DNA from: Piper betle
Taxonomy: Eukaryota; Streptophyta; Magnoliopsida; Piperales; Piperaceae
NCBI GenBank assembly: GCA_033002965.1
Contig: JAURVB010010252.1
Span: 1-64,000 of the forward strand
Direction of reading: 5' to 3'
DNA: 64,000 bases
In this document: positions 1 through 11,027 of the stretch, in pieces
How the letters are laid out: each line of letters starts with the position of its first letter
How positions within the stretch are numbered: the first letter of the stretch is position 1
Made by a program: the position numbers and the translations under genes
Notes under the pieces: model-generated
The model's input: only the letters and a program-made list of their open reading frames with translations
What the model was told of the DNA's origin: nothing
Databases searched by the model: none

Positions 1-1455
1 AGTCATCATTATAGAATACATAATTAAATACAATTAAATAATAACCTACATGTACGAACAAATAAATACATATTTAATTTAGTAAACATAATAAGATTAA
101 TATTCATAAGTAAATATAATATTACTAATATCAAACAATCATGTAAACATTCATCATATATGATACACATATAAATAAAAATAAATAAATAATAATGAAT
201 AAATAATAATAATAATAAATAAATAGAAAAATCTTAACATCCAATCATGCTAAATCATATGAATATACATCTAAACTAATATAGGGGGGTCTCGAATTAC
301 CAAAAATGGTCAAGAAACGGCTGAAAACATGATGAAAATAAGCTGAACCGGATCGAACTGAACTAAACCAGACCAAACCGAAAGTAATTAACCAACCCGA
401 GCTAGGAAATGGGTTGGGTTGGCTGACTGGACATGAACAGGATGGGCAAACTTGGACTAGCAAACTCAAGCACAATCACGCAGACACGAACACGGGCAGG
501 CAGATGATGCTGTCGCGGGTAGGCATGCCGTGAACCAGGTGGCAGGCAAATAGGTAGGAAAGAGGGCAGTGGTGCCTATCATCAGAGAACGCCGACGGTG
601 GCATAGCTGGTATCGCCGTCAGTCAGGATCGACAGAGGCGGTAAAGGCGGAGCTGTTGGTGGTATCCACCAGCAGAGTTCGGCCATTGGTTGGCCGGAAA
701 TCAGCGAGAAAAGCGGAGGATGCCACTGGTTATGGCTACTTTGTCGGCGGTGATCGCAGCCATGGCGGTCATTGTGGGTTGTCTCAAAATATAGATCTAG
801 GCAAGATAAAGTTGTGGGGGTGCTCGGACTGACCGGAAGTGGCTCGCCGGAAATGAGTCGAAGTGGCGGCGGCGTAATAGTGGAAATTTTCAAAATTGTG
901 GAAACTCTGGAAATCAATGGGTGAAGATAAAGCTGAGTGGACAGCTCAGATCTTGCCACTTGGCACAATCCAAAAGTCCAAAAACTTGTTGGCTAGTGGG
1001 GCCTACCTATGGGTAAATGCACTATACATATGAATGGAAAGTTCGGATCGAGACCGTCCAAATTTGAAACTTGACTCGAGTCCTAAAATTAACTCTATAG
1101 GTAAGAATTGAGGCAAGAAGGTTAAATAGGCCTTGAACCCGAAACTAAATCGAGCTGGGCCCACAAATGCACAATCTCGTGATTGGAAATTCCTATGCTG
1201 CACGCAAATGAAATATCCAAAAAATACCAAATGGATACTTCGCGTATACATTAATAGCTCATGCTCTACTATATCATAACTGAAACTATCATATGCATGT
1301 CGGGTATAGTCAACCTCAACAACATACTCATTTAGCCTTCTGGGCCTCATACTCATATTCATATAATTATTTTGGCTCGAGCTCACTCGAATCGATTCGA
1401 AACTACCCAAAGTAGACAAAACTAAAGTTGGGTAAAACCCTAACCCAAAAATGTA
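1..1455 (-). mobile_element. Gypsy LTR fragment (family C), cut by window edge
   Basis: This is the minus-strand start part of a long LTR. It matches, in reverse complement, the start half of the LTR at 23407-26506, and it matches the solo LTR at 18830-21767 in the same orientation. Shared landmarks are the AT-rich run at 1-240, the block of GAACC/AAACC motifs near 340-420, the GC-rich middle (480-860) and the end ACCCTAACCCAAAAATG near 1436. The LTR terminus on minus (TGTAAAA...) is degraded around 1445-1455. Short ORFs here sit in LTR sequence and resemble no protein. Confidence 0.75.
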
Positions 1456-2749
1456 CTTTTGTGATGTATGTATATGTTAGAGCTTGTTGAGGAGTTCTCA
1501 TGCATTGTCTGTTATACATCTTGTCATGGATAGGACTTGAATAATGCATTTCATTTTAGGATAATTGATCTATACCTGCTCTTAATAATAATCATGCAAT
1601 TGAGATTCATTTTATGCTATGTCTTTGCTAAGATAGTTGGCTCATGTTTATATTGCATGGAGAACCGTAGCTCAGATAGATAACCCAAGTTCATGCTATG
1701 CTATGCCATGCTAGCACGTTGGCTAATGTTTATGTTGCCGACGGAGAGTTCTTAGTGCCTCTCCTGATAACACTAGTGACGCATTTGGAGATGTGTTGAA
1801 TTTTCTTTTTATGAGACAACAACATAAACTCTCTAAGTAAGATAAATGAGTTACAAGGACCAACAAGAAAATTAAAACATGAAGACCCAAAGACAAAGTT
1901 TAAGTCTCCAGAAGTTCAGCAGCAACTATAACAGGAGCATCGGCAGCCAAAACATGGAGTCGCTGGCCTATGAAGAGCAAAGGAAAACTTCGGTAGACAC
2001 TTCGGCAGAATGCTTGACAACTGAAGATCAGCTGAGCAAACACTATGGTTGACATGGTGAACTTCAGAAAAGCTTTGGATGATGTTCGGCTAACTGATCT
2101 TCTAGAGGAAAAGAGGCTGCGATGATGTTATGAAGACTGCAGCAGCCAAACATCACAACGATTAGTTAGGGTAGTTTTGTAAAGCTTGAGGGAAGACTTT
2201 GGCGGGGAACTTCAGCAACCAAAACGGAGCTGAAGACTATAATTAGTACAGAAGAAGTGTCATGGCATGATGAGCAGACACTTAACAGTTGTTTGACAAT
2301 CGATTGTACCATAAGTTTCCAAGAGTATTGGGATTCAAACCCCAATGACTATTATTTTGGGAAGGAAGTTCCAAAGCTATGAAGATGGCCTTGGGAGTAG
2401 TGTTTTGATACACCTTTGATGCTGTTGATCACCTAGTACTCTCTTAGAACTCTTGGAAGAACAAGCTTGTATTTAGGATTCACATTCCTTTCTAGATTGT
2501 ATATCTTGTGTTTTGATTATGTAAATCTTAATAAAGGGTTGAAATAAGGCAAGGCTTAAGTGTGAGATCTTGATTTGTAAACCCCCATAGTGTTTGGACT
2601 GTGTGAGTGCTTGGCTAATAGAAGGAAGGTGTGTAGATTGGAGATTCCATTGGCTCAAGGTGTGAGTTTGGTAAGGAAGAGCTAGCTTCAAGTGGTGGTT
2701 GCTTTTTGGGTGTCATGGGTTGGTTGAAAAGATCTTTAGCACGTGGTGC
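1456..2749. other. Gene-free stretch, possibly an old Copia LTR
   Basis: I see no gene. Repeated CTTCGGC/CTTCGGT motifs (1930-2220) and a tail around 2400-2740 resemble plant Copia LTRs in style, but I found no terminal repeat pair, PBS or polypurine tract (PPT). The sequence appears to continue at 3877 after the intervening LTR fragment. The Copia label is a guess from composition only. Confidence 0.3.
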
Positions 2750-3876
2750 TTGTGGCAGGCTGCTGAACAAGATCAGGCAGGTGGACGTGGATGAGGATAG
2801 GCAAACGCAAAGAGGGTAAATTGGGCTGGCAGGGGGCGACGGTGCCTATCGTTGGAAAACTCCGACGACAGCGCGGCTAGGGTTTGCCGCCGGTCAGGAT
2901 CAACAGAGGGCATCATGGCGGAGTCCGGCCACTAGCTGGTCAAAAATAGGAAAGTGGCGGCATTGCCGTCATGTTTAGCGACGTCGCCTACCGCGATCGC
3001 GGCCATGACAGAGGTTGGTATCAGCCTCAAATGGAAGATTTCAGTAAGGGAATGCTGTCAGGGTGGCGTCAATGGTAATGAACAATGATGAAAACTTGGT
3101 CGTCGATGGTGACTGCAGTGGCACCAATGGTGACGGTAGGTACGGACCGATAGCCGGCCGTGAGGTGGTCATGGCCGTACCAATCCGGTGGCCGGAGGAG
3201 GGCCCCAGTCTCACCAGTAGTGAGCCATAGTGGTCGTGGCATTAATGTGTAAAAGTCCAAAAATCTCGAAAAATCTATAAAAGTTTATGTGGATGGTCCC
3301 GAGCTTGCCACATTCCACGATCTAAACGTCCTACAACTCATGCTCCAATGGGACCTGCCTATGGGTACATACAATATACATATGGATGGAAAGCTCTTAT
3401 TGAAACCATCTAATGTCAAAATTGACTAGAGTCATAAAAGTGAGTCATAGGTGGGAATCGAGGCAAGAAGGCTAAATAGGTCTCGAATCCTAAACTCAAT
3501 CAAGGTGGGCCCATAGGGGCTCTGGTGATTAGAAATCCTTATGATGCATGTAAATGTGATACCTTGAAGATCCCAAATGGATACTAAATGCTTCAGTGGC
3601 CTAAATCTAAGCCTAAAATCCTGACTAACTCATAAAAATCATATGTATGCCTCACGTATACACTGATGACTCATGCGTAGTTGTAGCCTAACTAAAGCTA
3701 TCATGTACATGTTGTCCATACTCAGCCACCATAATATACTAATATGGCCATCTAGGACCCATACTTATATTCTAAAAATTGGTCCGGCTTGAACTCATTC
3801 GAACCGACTCAATACTGACCCAAACATGGCAAAACTAAAATCGGGTAAAACACTAATTTGAAAATGGGGTTTTACA
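2750..3876 (-). mobile_element. Gypsy LTR fragment (family C)
   Basis: A second partial copy of the long LTR family seen at 1-1455, 18830-21767 and 23407-26506. The minus-strand LTR start is well preserved (GGGGTTTTACA ending at 3876). The GC-rich middle (2800-3250) and the cytosine-rich flank match the other copies. The far half is missing, and I found no target-site duplication, so this is a truncated copy rather than a clean solo LTR. Confidence 0.7.
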
Positions 3877-4130
3877 GATTTGCTAAAAGTGAGTAGCTTT
3901 ACAAGTTTGAACTTCTGGTTGTTGCATCACACACTCCAAATTTATTTGGATTTTTTTGTCTTGATAAGATTGTACTTGTGATTATTGGTTTACTCTTACA
4001 TATGCTAAACCATTTCCATTATTTGTTCAATCTTGTGATCTTAGAAGGTTGTAAGGACTGTGGGATCTAGCTTATTTGTTCAAGTAATCTTAGTAAGTTC
4101 TCTCCCACATAGATGCCCACTGTAACGACC
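3877..4130. other. Gene-free flank
   Basis: No gene or repeat terminus was recognised. It is probably the continuation of the interrupted sequence at 1456-2749. Confidence 0.3.
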
Positions 4131-4269
4131 CAGCCCAAAGTACAATATAATGGGCTAAGTCATTTCTTTAAAATGGGTACCCCGGAAGTTAAAGCTCTCT
4201 AGTCCATTCCCACTTATAAACAAGATCTTCTCCCAGTAGGTATTAGATGTGGGACTAAGTTGAGGGCCC
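4131..4269 (-). mobile_element. Solo LTR of TRIM-A (truncated)
   Basis: Reverse complement of the 154-bp LTR that is repeated in the arrays at 7526, 36990 and 61873. It starts TGTAACGACCCAGCCC on plus and ends at TTGAGGGCCC, where the first bases of the LTR (GTGAGATC) are lost. It abuts the next LTR directly, with no internal region and no clear target-site duplication. Confidence 0.85.
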
Positions 4270-6054
4270 TGTAACGACCCGACAATTTTTCACAACATTG
4301 TGGGCCTAGCTGGCCAGGTGTTACCAAAATAAAACTACTAAATGCCGAGTAATAAGTTATAAAATAATTGTTCCCACAATCTTAGACCATTTCCCATAAC
4401 CACATTTATAACTCAAAACAAAATAAAAAGAAGTCTCATTTATTACCCATTCTCCTAACCTGACTATCCTATCATACTTTTATTCTACCTTATTTGAGCT
4501 GAAATCAAACAATTTTGATTGGCCTACATACCTATGTCGGGATCAAGCTCGATGTAGTTCTATTGGCCGATGGGTCAGTCCATCGTGCCCCCTTATTGGC
4601 CGATGGGTTGCCACTATAAAATATTGGGCCGATGGATTAGTCCATTGTGCCCCCTATTATGTTGGGTTGCTACTATAAAATATTGGGCCGATGGGTCAGT
4701 CCACCGTGCCCCCTATTATGTTGGGTTGCCAATATAAAATACTGGGCCATTGGGTCAGTCCATCGTGCCCCCTATTATGTTGGGTTGCCACTATAAAATA
4801 TTGGGCCGATGGGTCAGTCCATCGTGCCCCCTATTATGTTGGGCTGATGGGTCCATTCCACCATACCCCCAATTGGCCGATGGGTCCATTCCATCGTACC
4901 CCCTATTGGCCGATGGGTCCATTCCACCGTACCCCTTATTAGCCGATGGGTCCATTCCACCGTACCACTTATTATGTTGAGCCGATGGGTCCATTCCACC
5001 ATACCCCTTATTAGGTTGAGCCGATGGGTCCATTCCACCGTACCCCCTTATTGGCCGATGGGTCCATTCCACCATACGACTGTATTAGGTTGAGCTGATG
5101 GGTCCATTCCACCGTACCCCCTATTGGCCAATGGGTCCATTCCACCGTACCACTGTATTAGGTTGAGCCGATGGGTCCATTCCACCGTACGCCCCTATTG
5201 GCCAATGGGTCCATTCCACCGTACCACTGTATTAGGTTGAGCCGATGGGTCCATTCCACCGTACCCCCTAATTGGCCGATGGGTCCATTTCACCGTACCA
5301 CTGTATTAGGTTGAGCCGATGGGTATATTCCATCGTACCCCTCCTATTGGCCGATATTTATTTATGGACTGTCCGTTCCATTCTGACATGTCCATTATTA
5401 GATTTTGAACAGAGCGGGTAAAAATTAGATTTGAACAGAGCGGGTAAAAAATGGGGTTTCTTGAAACTAGTCAAACGTGAATTTCATATCTGCCATCTAA
5501 TTTACAACCATACAATATCTCAACACCCAAAGACCTATTGCAATTTATACCAAAAAGTTCCAGCAATTTAGCAAGGTATTTCTAATGAATTTATGCGTTG
5601 CAACCATGCATGTAAGAGTTCTAATGGAAAAGAAACTAAGAAGAAGTGTGAAATACTTACACCACGATGGAAAAGCACTGGAGAGGAGGCAAGAAGGAGT
5701 GGACTGCCTTTCCTCCCTAACCCCCTCCTCCTATATATATATGCTTCAACGAGTTCTTCAATTAAATTCTCACATCTATTCATGTATAGGTATTCCCTAG
5801 GTTCAACGAGTCCCTTTATTAAATTCTCTTACCCCATCATCCGTTCATGAATTAGTATTCTCTAGGTTGGGTTCGTCTTCCCTAATGCCAGAGTTTGGCC
5901 TTACATCTTCTCTAAGGTTAGGGTTTGGCTTTACGTTGAACCGTGACCGGTCTACTTGATAACCAACCATATCCATTCATCGAAAATAATATTTCATAAT
6001 ACTTAGGTTCAAGTCTTGAAATAAAAATTTTCACATATTTTCACGGTTCTTACA
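4270..6054 (-). mobile_element. Solo-like Gypsy LTR, family E relative, with internal tandem array
   Basis: Minus-orientation LTR bounded by TGTAACGACCCG (4270) and GGTTCTTACA (6054) on plus. Its first 150 bases share the pattern 'cccacaatcttagaccattt' with the family E LTRs at 36493 and 54843. The far part (5700-5850) matches 53760-53930: a CCTCCTCCT run, a short TA run and ATTAAATTCTCA. The middle is a tandem array. Flanks (GGCCC and CCTAC) do not form a target-site duplication, so at least one edge is not original. All ORFs in 4690-5080 are products of the array. Confidence 0.65.
4550..5350. repeat. Satellite-like tandem array inside LTR (GATGGGTCC type)
   Basis: Two linked subarrays. From about 4560 to 4845 a roughly 60-bp unit (GCCGATGGGTCAGTCCA, then CCCCCTATTATG and a TATAAAATA spacer) repeats about five times. 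From about 4845 to 5350 a shorter 30-70 bp unit (CCGATGGGTCCATTCCACC) repeats about fourteen times. The two units share the core GATGGGTC. Confidence 0.9.
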
Positions 6055-6250
6055 CCTACAATTGGTATTAGTGCTTAGAAACTCTACATAGACACCTCAC
6101 CTTCAAGCTACTCAAGGGAAGAATTTGAAGAACTCCATATGACTTTTGAAGCACACTATGAAAAATCACTCAAGATGGCGCCTTTGAAAAACCAATTGGC
6201 CACACTCCAAAGGTTCTCTACTAAATTGGTAAGAATGCTAGCAATTTTCG
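6055..6250 (+). other. Possible PBS and leader of a decayed element
   Basis: Directly after the LTR-like end CTTACACCTACA comes TTGGTATTAGTGC (6061-6073), a diverged version of the initiator tRNA-Met primer-binding site. This suggests a plus-strand element whose 5' LTR ended here, but no coding sequence follows on plus. Confidence 0.35.
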
Positions 6251-6255
6251 GTTGA

Positions 6256-6800
6256 TTTCATCCGAACTTAATTCTTTTCCATGGTTTTGTAGAGCCACAA
6301 CAATGTCATTAAATTGGGTTTACATGACATTGATGTTTTCCCCTTCTTCCGTCATGAAAGCTTCATATTGCGTTGTAAGAAGACTTATCTGGGACTTCTT
6401 GACTTGAGATGTGCCCTCATGTGTGACATACAAAAGTTCCCAAATTTCTTGAGCCAAATTGCATTGAGACACCCTTGCATATTCAGTCTCACTTAAAAAG
6501 TAAAACAATACATTTATGGTTTTGGCATTCAAAGAATTTCTTTTTTGGCTTTATCACCACATGATCTTCTATAGGTTGTTGGATCCACATGTCCATCTAG
6601 CCAACCTACCATAGATCAAAATTACACAATTTTAGAAATATGTTCATCCTAGTTTTCCAAAAAATGTAATTAGAAACATAAAGAAATAGTGGTCTTATTG
6701 TTCATTGTCCTCCAAGGTTTTTGCCTCTCTCTCCATTGACATTAGGTTGATTCTTCTAGCTTTTCGTCAGCTGAAACTTTGCAACCTTCCATCGAAAAGC
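6256..6800 (-). pseudogene. Copia gag remnant (UBN2-type)
   Basis: The minus strand reads as the middle of a Ty1/Copia gag. The best piece (6320-6532, 70 codons) contains AQEIWELLYVTHEGTSQVK, followed by a QYEAFMTEEGENI-like stretch. This is the usual 'AKEIWD..THEGT..VK' block of plant Copia gag. Upstream on minus (6590-6540) WLAR..CGSNN and DKAKKEFFECQNHK-like reading continues in broken frames. Stops and frameshifts make it non-functional. A TGCTATTAGAGC-like primer site lies near 6800 on minus, consistent with an element start. No zinc knuckle, integrase or RT of this element remains nearby. Confidence 0.65.
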
Positions 6801-7525
6801 TCTAATAGCATGTGAAAGGATTTCGGTTCGTGCGGAATTTCTACAACACTCGAATAAACAAGTTAAACTGAATATAAATGAATATAGATCTTGATCTATG
6901 AAGATACTAAACAACTCTAGCTTAGCTATTTATAAATAATAACAAGTGTTACCAAATGTTTCAAACCATACAAGTTGTTAAGATTTGTACTTAGTGGCAA
7001 CAATGATAAAGTAAATAGTGTAAGGGCAAGAGACAACAAACACCGAGAATTTTTAAGAGATTTGGAACTCTTACCCCTCTCTTATATCCCATCAAGCCCT
7101 TCAATTAAGTAGGTCTTCTAAGTTTCACTATAGCCAAACCACTTATATAATACAAGCGGTAACACTTGCCTTTCCACAAGATCCATCCACACCTGAAGCA
7201 ACAAGCAACGACTAGGCATCCTTACCAACTCACACCCAAGTAAGTCCTAAGGAACCTAGCATACGAACAAGTTCTTCAAAACCAAAGACACTAGTACCAC
7301 TCCTTGCAAGGAGCACAACCACAACCAATAGTACAAGCCCTTATAAACCCACACAATAATCACAACCGATTGGTTAACAAATGTACTCACAAGATCACCA
7401 CAATCTTTTTCAAAGATATCCCTCAAGAGATTACAACAGTAGAATTTGATGCCCAAGCTTTTGATGCCATGGTTGATAATTTATGAAGCCTACTCCGAAG
7501 CTTATTTCGACTATAGGACACAACC
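6801..7525 (-). mobile_element. Probable Copia LTR remnant, left part
   Basis: Gene-free sequence lying upstream (minus strand) of the Copia gag remnant and its primer-like site, as expected for the 5' LTR. The sequence resumes at 8382 after the TRIM array. LTR termini were not identified, so extent is uncertain. Confidence 0.4.
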
Positions 7526-8376
7526 TGTGAGATCCCTCAACTTAGTCCCACATCTAATACCTACTGGGAGAAAATCCTATTTATAAGTGGGAATGGACTA
7601 TAGATCTTTAACTTCCAGGGTACCTATTTTAAAGAAATGATTTGGCCCATTATGTTCCACTTTGGGCCGGGTCGTTACAAATGGTATCAAAGCCGACCTG
7701 GTTCCGTGTTAGATGGTGGGATGGGCTAGGGATGTTGGCTTGGCTACCGGTCACAGGCCAAAAAGGTCGCGGGCTGGGGATAGCAACGGGCCAAGACTAG
7801 AAACGTTGACTAGGCTGCCGGTCACGGGCCAGAAAGGATGTGGGCTGGGGCTAGCAACGGCCAAGAATAGGCATTTCGGGGACGAAATTTCCTAAGGTGG
7901 GTGGATTGTGAGATCCCTCAACTTAGTCTCACATCTAATACCTACTGGGAGAAGATCCTGTTTATAAGTGGGAATGGACTATAGATCTTTAACTTCCGGG
8001 GTACCTATTTTAAAGAAATGACTTGGCCTATTACGTTGCACTTTGGGCTGGGTCGTTACAAATGGTATCAGAGCCGACCTGGTTCCGTGTTAGATAGTGG
8101 GCTGGATTAGAAATGTTGGCTAGGCTGCCGGTCATGGGCCAGAAAGGACATGGGTTGGGGCTAGGAACGGGCCAAGAATAGGCAATTCGGGGACGAAATT
8201 TCCTAAGGTGGGTGGATTGTAAGATCCCTCAACTTAGTCCCACATCTAATCTAATACCTATTGAGAGAAGATCATGTTTATAAGTGGGAATGGACTATAG
8301 ATCTTTAACTTCCGGGGTACCCATTTTAAAGAAATGACTTAGCCCATTACGTTGCACTTTGGTCTGGGTCATTACG
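7526..8376 (+). mobile_element. TRIM-A tandem array, three LTRs
   Basis: Structure LTR 7526-7679, internal 7680-7906, LTR 7907-8060, internal 8061-8217, LTR 8218-8376. LTRs start TGTGAGATCCCTC and end GGTCGTTACA. Each internal region starts with the initiator tRNA-Met primer site (TGGTATCAAAGC or TGGTATCAGAGCC) and ends with a purine-rich tract (AAGGTGGGTGGAT). A perfect 5-bp target duplication CAACC flanks the whole array (7521-7525 and 8377-8381). The two internals differ in length (227 and 157 bp) because the longer one carries a direct duplication of about 70 bp (GGCTGCCGGTCACGGG block). No coding capacity. The third LTR ends TTACG instead of TTACA and has a 5-bp CTAAT duplication. Confidence 0.93.
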
Positions 8377-8381
8377 CAACC

Positions 8382-8703
8382 TCTTCTGAAGTCTTATTCC
8401 CTCAGCATAACACTTTAGCTTTTACAATCTTCACGCTCTTTGCAAGGTTCGAAACCTCTAAAATCTTCCATCAACCAGCTTCCTCCTTTTCTAAACAACC
8501 AAATTTCCAATGTCCAAAATTATCCAAAGATTGAAATTCAAACATAGGCTCCACTCATTGAATGGTCTTCTCCAAACTCCCAAGAAGTCTTTAATAAAGT
8601 GTTGAACCAATTAACCCTTTTTAGTTCCTTTGGTGAAGTCCCAAGGTCCACACCAACCTCTATTGAAACAAACAGTCATATATTCTATAAGTCCAAGAAC
8701 AAG
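8382..8703 (-). mobile_element. Probable Copia LTR remnant, right part
   Basis: Continuation of 6801-7525 after the TRIM array. No gene seen. The identity as LTR is inferred only from its position next to the Copia remnant. Confidence 0.3.
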
Positions 8704-9095
8704 TGTAATATCCCCAAAAAAATTATGTTACCACCACATCCAATGCCGATCAGGTAAGATCCAATATATTAGTCACAATGTACTTAGGATTTTCAACTTG
8801 ACTAATCACCTTTCAAGAGATGACTAAGCCTATTTGTTTGCACTAATTAAGTCGGGCCTTTACATATGGTATCAGAACAAATGTGGGACCGTGTTGACTG
8901 ATGGTGGTATGCCAAGAGAAAGGAATTCTAGAGATGGAATCTCCTCAAGGTGTGGAGATATAATATCCCCTAAAATTTATGTTAATCCAACATTTAGTAC
9001 TTATTTGCTTAGGATCTTTAGCTTAATTAATAACTTTTGAAAAGATGATTAAGCTAATTAGTTTCCACTAATTAATAACTTTTGAAAAGATGACC
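8704..9095 (+). mobile_element. Second TRIM-like element (TRIM-B)
   Basis: LTR 8704-8864 (161 bp) starts TGTAATATCCCC and ends GGCCTTTACA. A primer site TGGTATCAGAAC follows at 8867, then an internal region of only about 94 bp with a purine-rich end (CTCAAGGTGTGGAGA). A second, diverged and truncated LTR starts near 8959 (TATAATATCCCC). The second copy carries a tandem duplication (TAATAACTTTTGAAAAGATGA) and its end is lost against the following gag remnant. Architecture matches a TRIM; the sequence differs clearly from TRIM-A. Confidence 0.7.
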
Positions 9096-9569
9096 ACATT
9101 CAAAGATGCAAGTACCCCACATGCACAAGATTAGGTTAGCGAGAAGCATGCTTCAGGAAGAGGCGTATAACTAGTGGGATGCCTTAGAAAAGTTTACTTT
9201 TCAGCAATGGGAGATCAATTCTATCACATTGGCTGAGGTTGTGGATTTTCCAGAACTAGTGTTGCCCAAAAAGCATTAGAGTTTAACAATATGACTCAAG
9301 GGAATGACTTGGTATAGGAGTATGCTCGCAAATTCCTAGTACTCGAGCGTTATTCCCGAGGGTGCATTGCTAATTAGAAGGCATGTGCTACCAAACTTTT
9401 CTAGGGTTGAAATTTGAACTAAGTGATAGAATTGCTAACATTCCTCGCAAAAACCTCTAGGACATAATTAATGCACCTATAATTATGAATTGATTTTGGA
9501 GCAAGAGATGATGGCCAAGAAGGCAAGTACGATCACCGCTATCTCTACACCTAGTGTGGTGAGTTCTTC

Positions 9570-9752
9570 TTGGTAGCAAGGGTTGGTAACAATCCTAACA
9601 AGAGGAAGCATGATGGGAAGAGCTATACCTACAAGTGTCGAAATTGTGGTGGAGAACATATTGGTTGTTGTCCTTCACCAGTTAAATGTTTTAACTATGG
9701 GAAGTTGGGACATATCAAGAAAGATTGCAAGTTTCCACCTAAGAAAGAGTAG
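9570..9752 (+). pseudogene. Gag zinc-knuckle segment of element A
   Basis: A 60-codon open stretch holding CRNCGGEHIGCC followed by CFNYGKLGHIKKDC. The second is a CCHC-type knuckle with Cys2 replaced by Tyr. It belongs to the nucleocapsid part of gag and has no own start; it is open by chance within the decayed element. Confidence 0.75.
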
Positions 9753-10634
9753 CAAGACAAGTCTGAAAACAAGCTTCCTCAGGATGACAAAGGCAAGGGC
9801 AAGATCCACATGGAACTTGTAAAGGAGGATGACAATGAGAAGCGAGTGGTTCGAGGTACAATTCTAATACAAAATTTTAAGATTCTTGTATTATTTGATA
9901 AGGTTGTACTCATTATTTATAACACCTAGAATAGTAATGAAGTTAGCCTTAAAACCATCAACTTTACCTTACCCATTGAGAATTATGTCTATGAGAGGTA
10001 AGCCTGAATGTGAGAATTATGTACTCACTAGGGGTATGGAGTCTAGAGTTTAAAATTCAAGGAGAGACCTATGTGTGGGATCTTGATGTAATTGAGTTAA
10101 GGGAATTCGAAGTAATATCAGGGATGGATTGGTTGGGAAAGACCTAAACATTCCTAAATTGTGAGAGAAAGTGGGTGCTTAAAATTTTTATTAGACAAGT
10201 CCTTAAGTATTATATCATATGCCAAAGTGCTCAAGTTCATTGGTCAAGGTTGTAGATCTTATATTGCACGTTTGATTGACTCATGTGAGGAATCCAAAGG
10301 AATAACTTTTATCCCAGTGGTGTCTGAATTTATGGATGTAATTCCTAGAGAATTGCCAGGGGTACCTCCACCAAGATGTAGCTTAGGATTCTGAGATAAT
10401 TTCTAGAGCTCCATACAAAATGGTGCCAGCAGAACTTAAATAATTGAAATCACAGATCAAAGAATTGGTTCAACCATGATTTATTCATCTTACTACATCT
10501 CTTTGGGGTGCACCAATATTGTTTGTTGAAAAGAAAGATGGTTCACCTTGATTGTGTATTGATTACCAACAACTCAATCAAGTGACCATCAAGAATCAAT
10601 ATCTTTTACCAAGGATTGATGATTTTTCGATCAA

Positions 10635-11027
10635 TTGAGAACAATTGGAGTATTTTCCAAGATTGATCTTCGTCCTAACTATCACCAACTATGTGTGAAG
10701 GATGAGAATATTCCTAAAATGACATGCAGAACAATGTATACCCATTATGAATTTGTAATAATTCCTTTTGGATTGACAAATACACTTGTAACATTCGTGT
10801 CTTTGATGAATAGGGTATATCATCCTTATTTCTATAAATTCATAATTGTGCCCATTGATGATATTCTAGTATCTTCTGATAATGAGCATTATCATGAAAT
10901 CTATCTGAGGACAACTCTTCAAGTGATGAAGGATAACGAGCTGAATGCAAAATTTTCCAAGTGTGAATTTTGTTTAAAAGATGTGAACTTTTTGGAACAC
11001 AATTTACAAGAAAGGTGTGTTAGTTGA
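10635..11027 (+). pseudogene. RT core segment of element A
   Basis: A 130-codon open stretch of Ty3/Gypsy reverse transcriptase. It contains SKIDLRPNYHQL, HYEFVIIPFGLTN, and the catalytic-loop region IVPIDDILVSS, where the two aspartates remain but the preceding residues are changed. It ends in KFSKCEFCLKDVNFLEH, the usual palm-to-thumb boundary. Upstream RT residues are present in other frames. Fragment of a pseudogene. Confidence 0.85.

Noticed and set aside
4691..5075. Overlapping ORFs on both strands encoding repeated MDPSA- and PMGPFHRTPY-like peptides
   Set aside because: They are translations of the tandem array in an LTR; the repeat unit, not a protein, explains them.
6055..6073. Primer-site-like TTGGTATTAGTGC as proof of a plus-strand element
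   Set aside because: Two or more mismatches and no plus-strand coding text follow; kept only as a low-confidence note.
7526..8376. TRIM-A as a Cassandra-type element carrying a 5S rRNA-like LTR
   Set aside because: I saw no 5S-like internal promoter block (A box or C box) in the 154-bp LTR. The LTR instead has a TTTATAAG motif and ordinary TG...CA ends.
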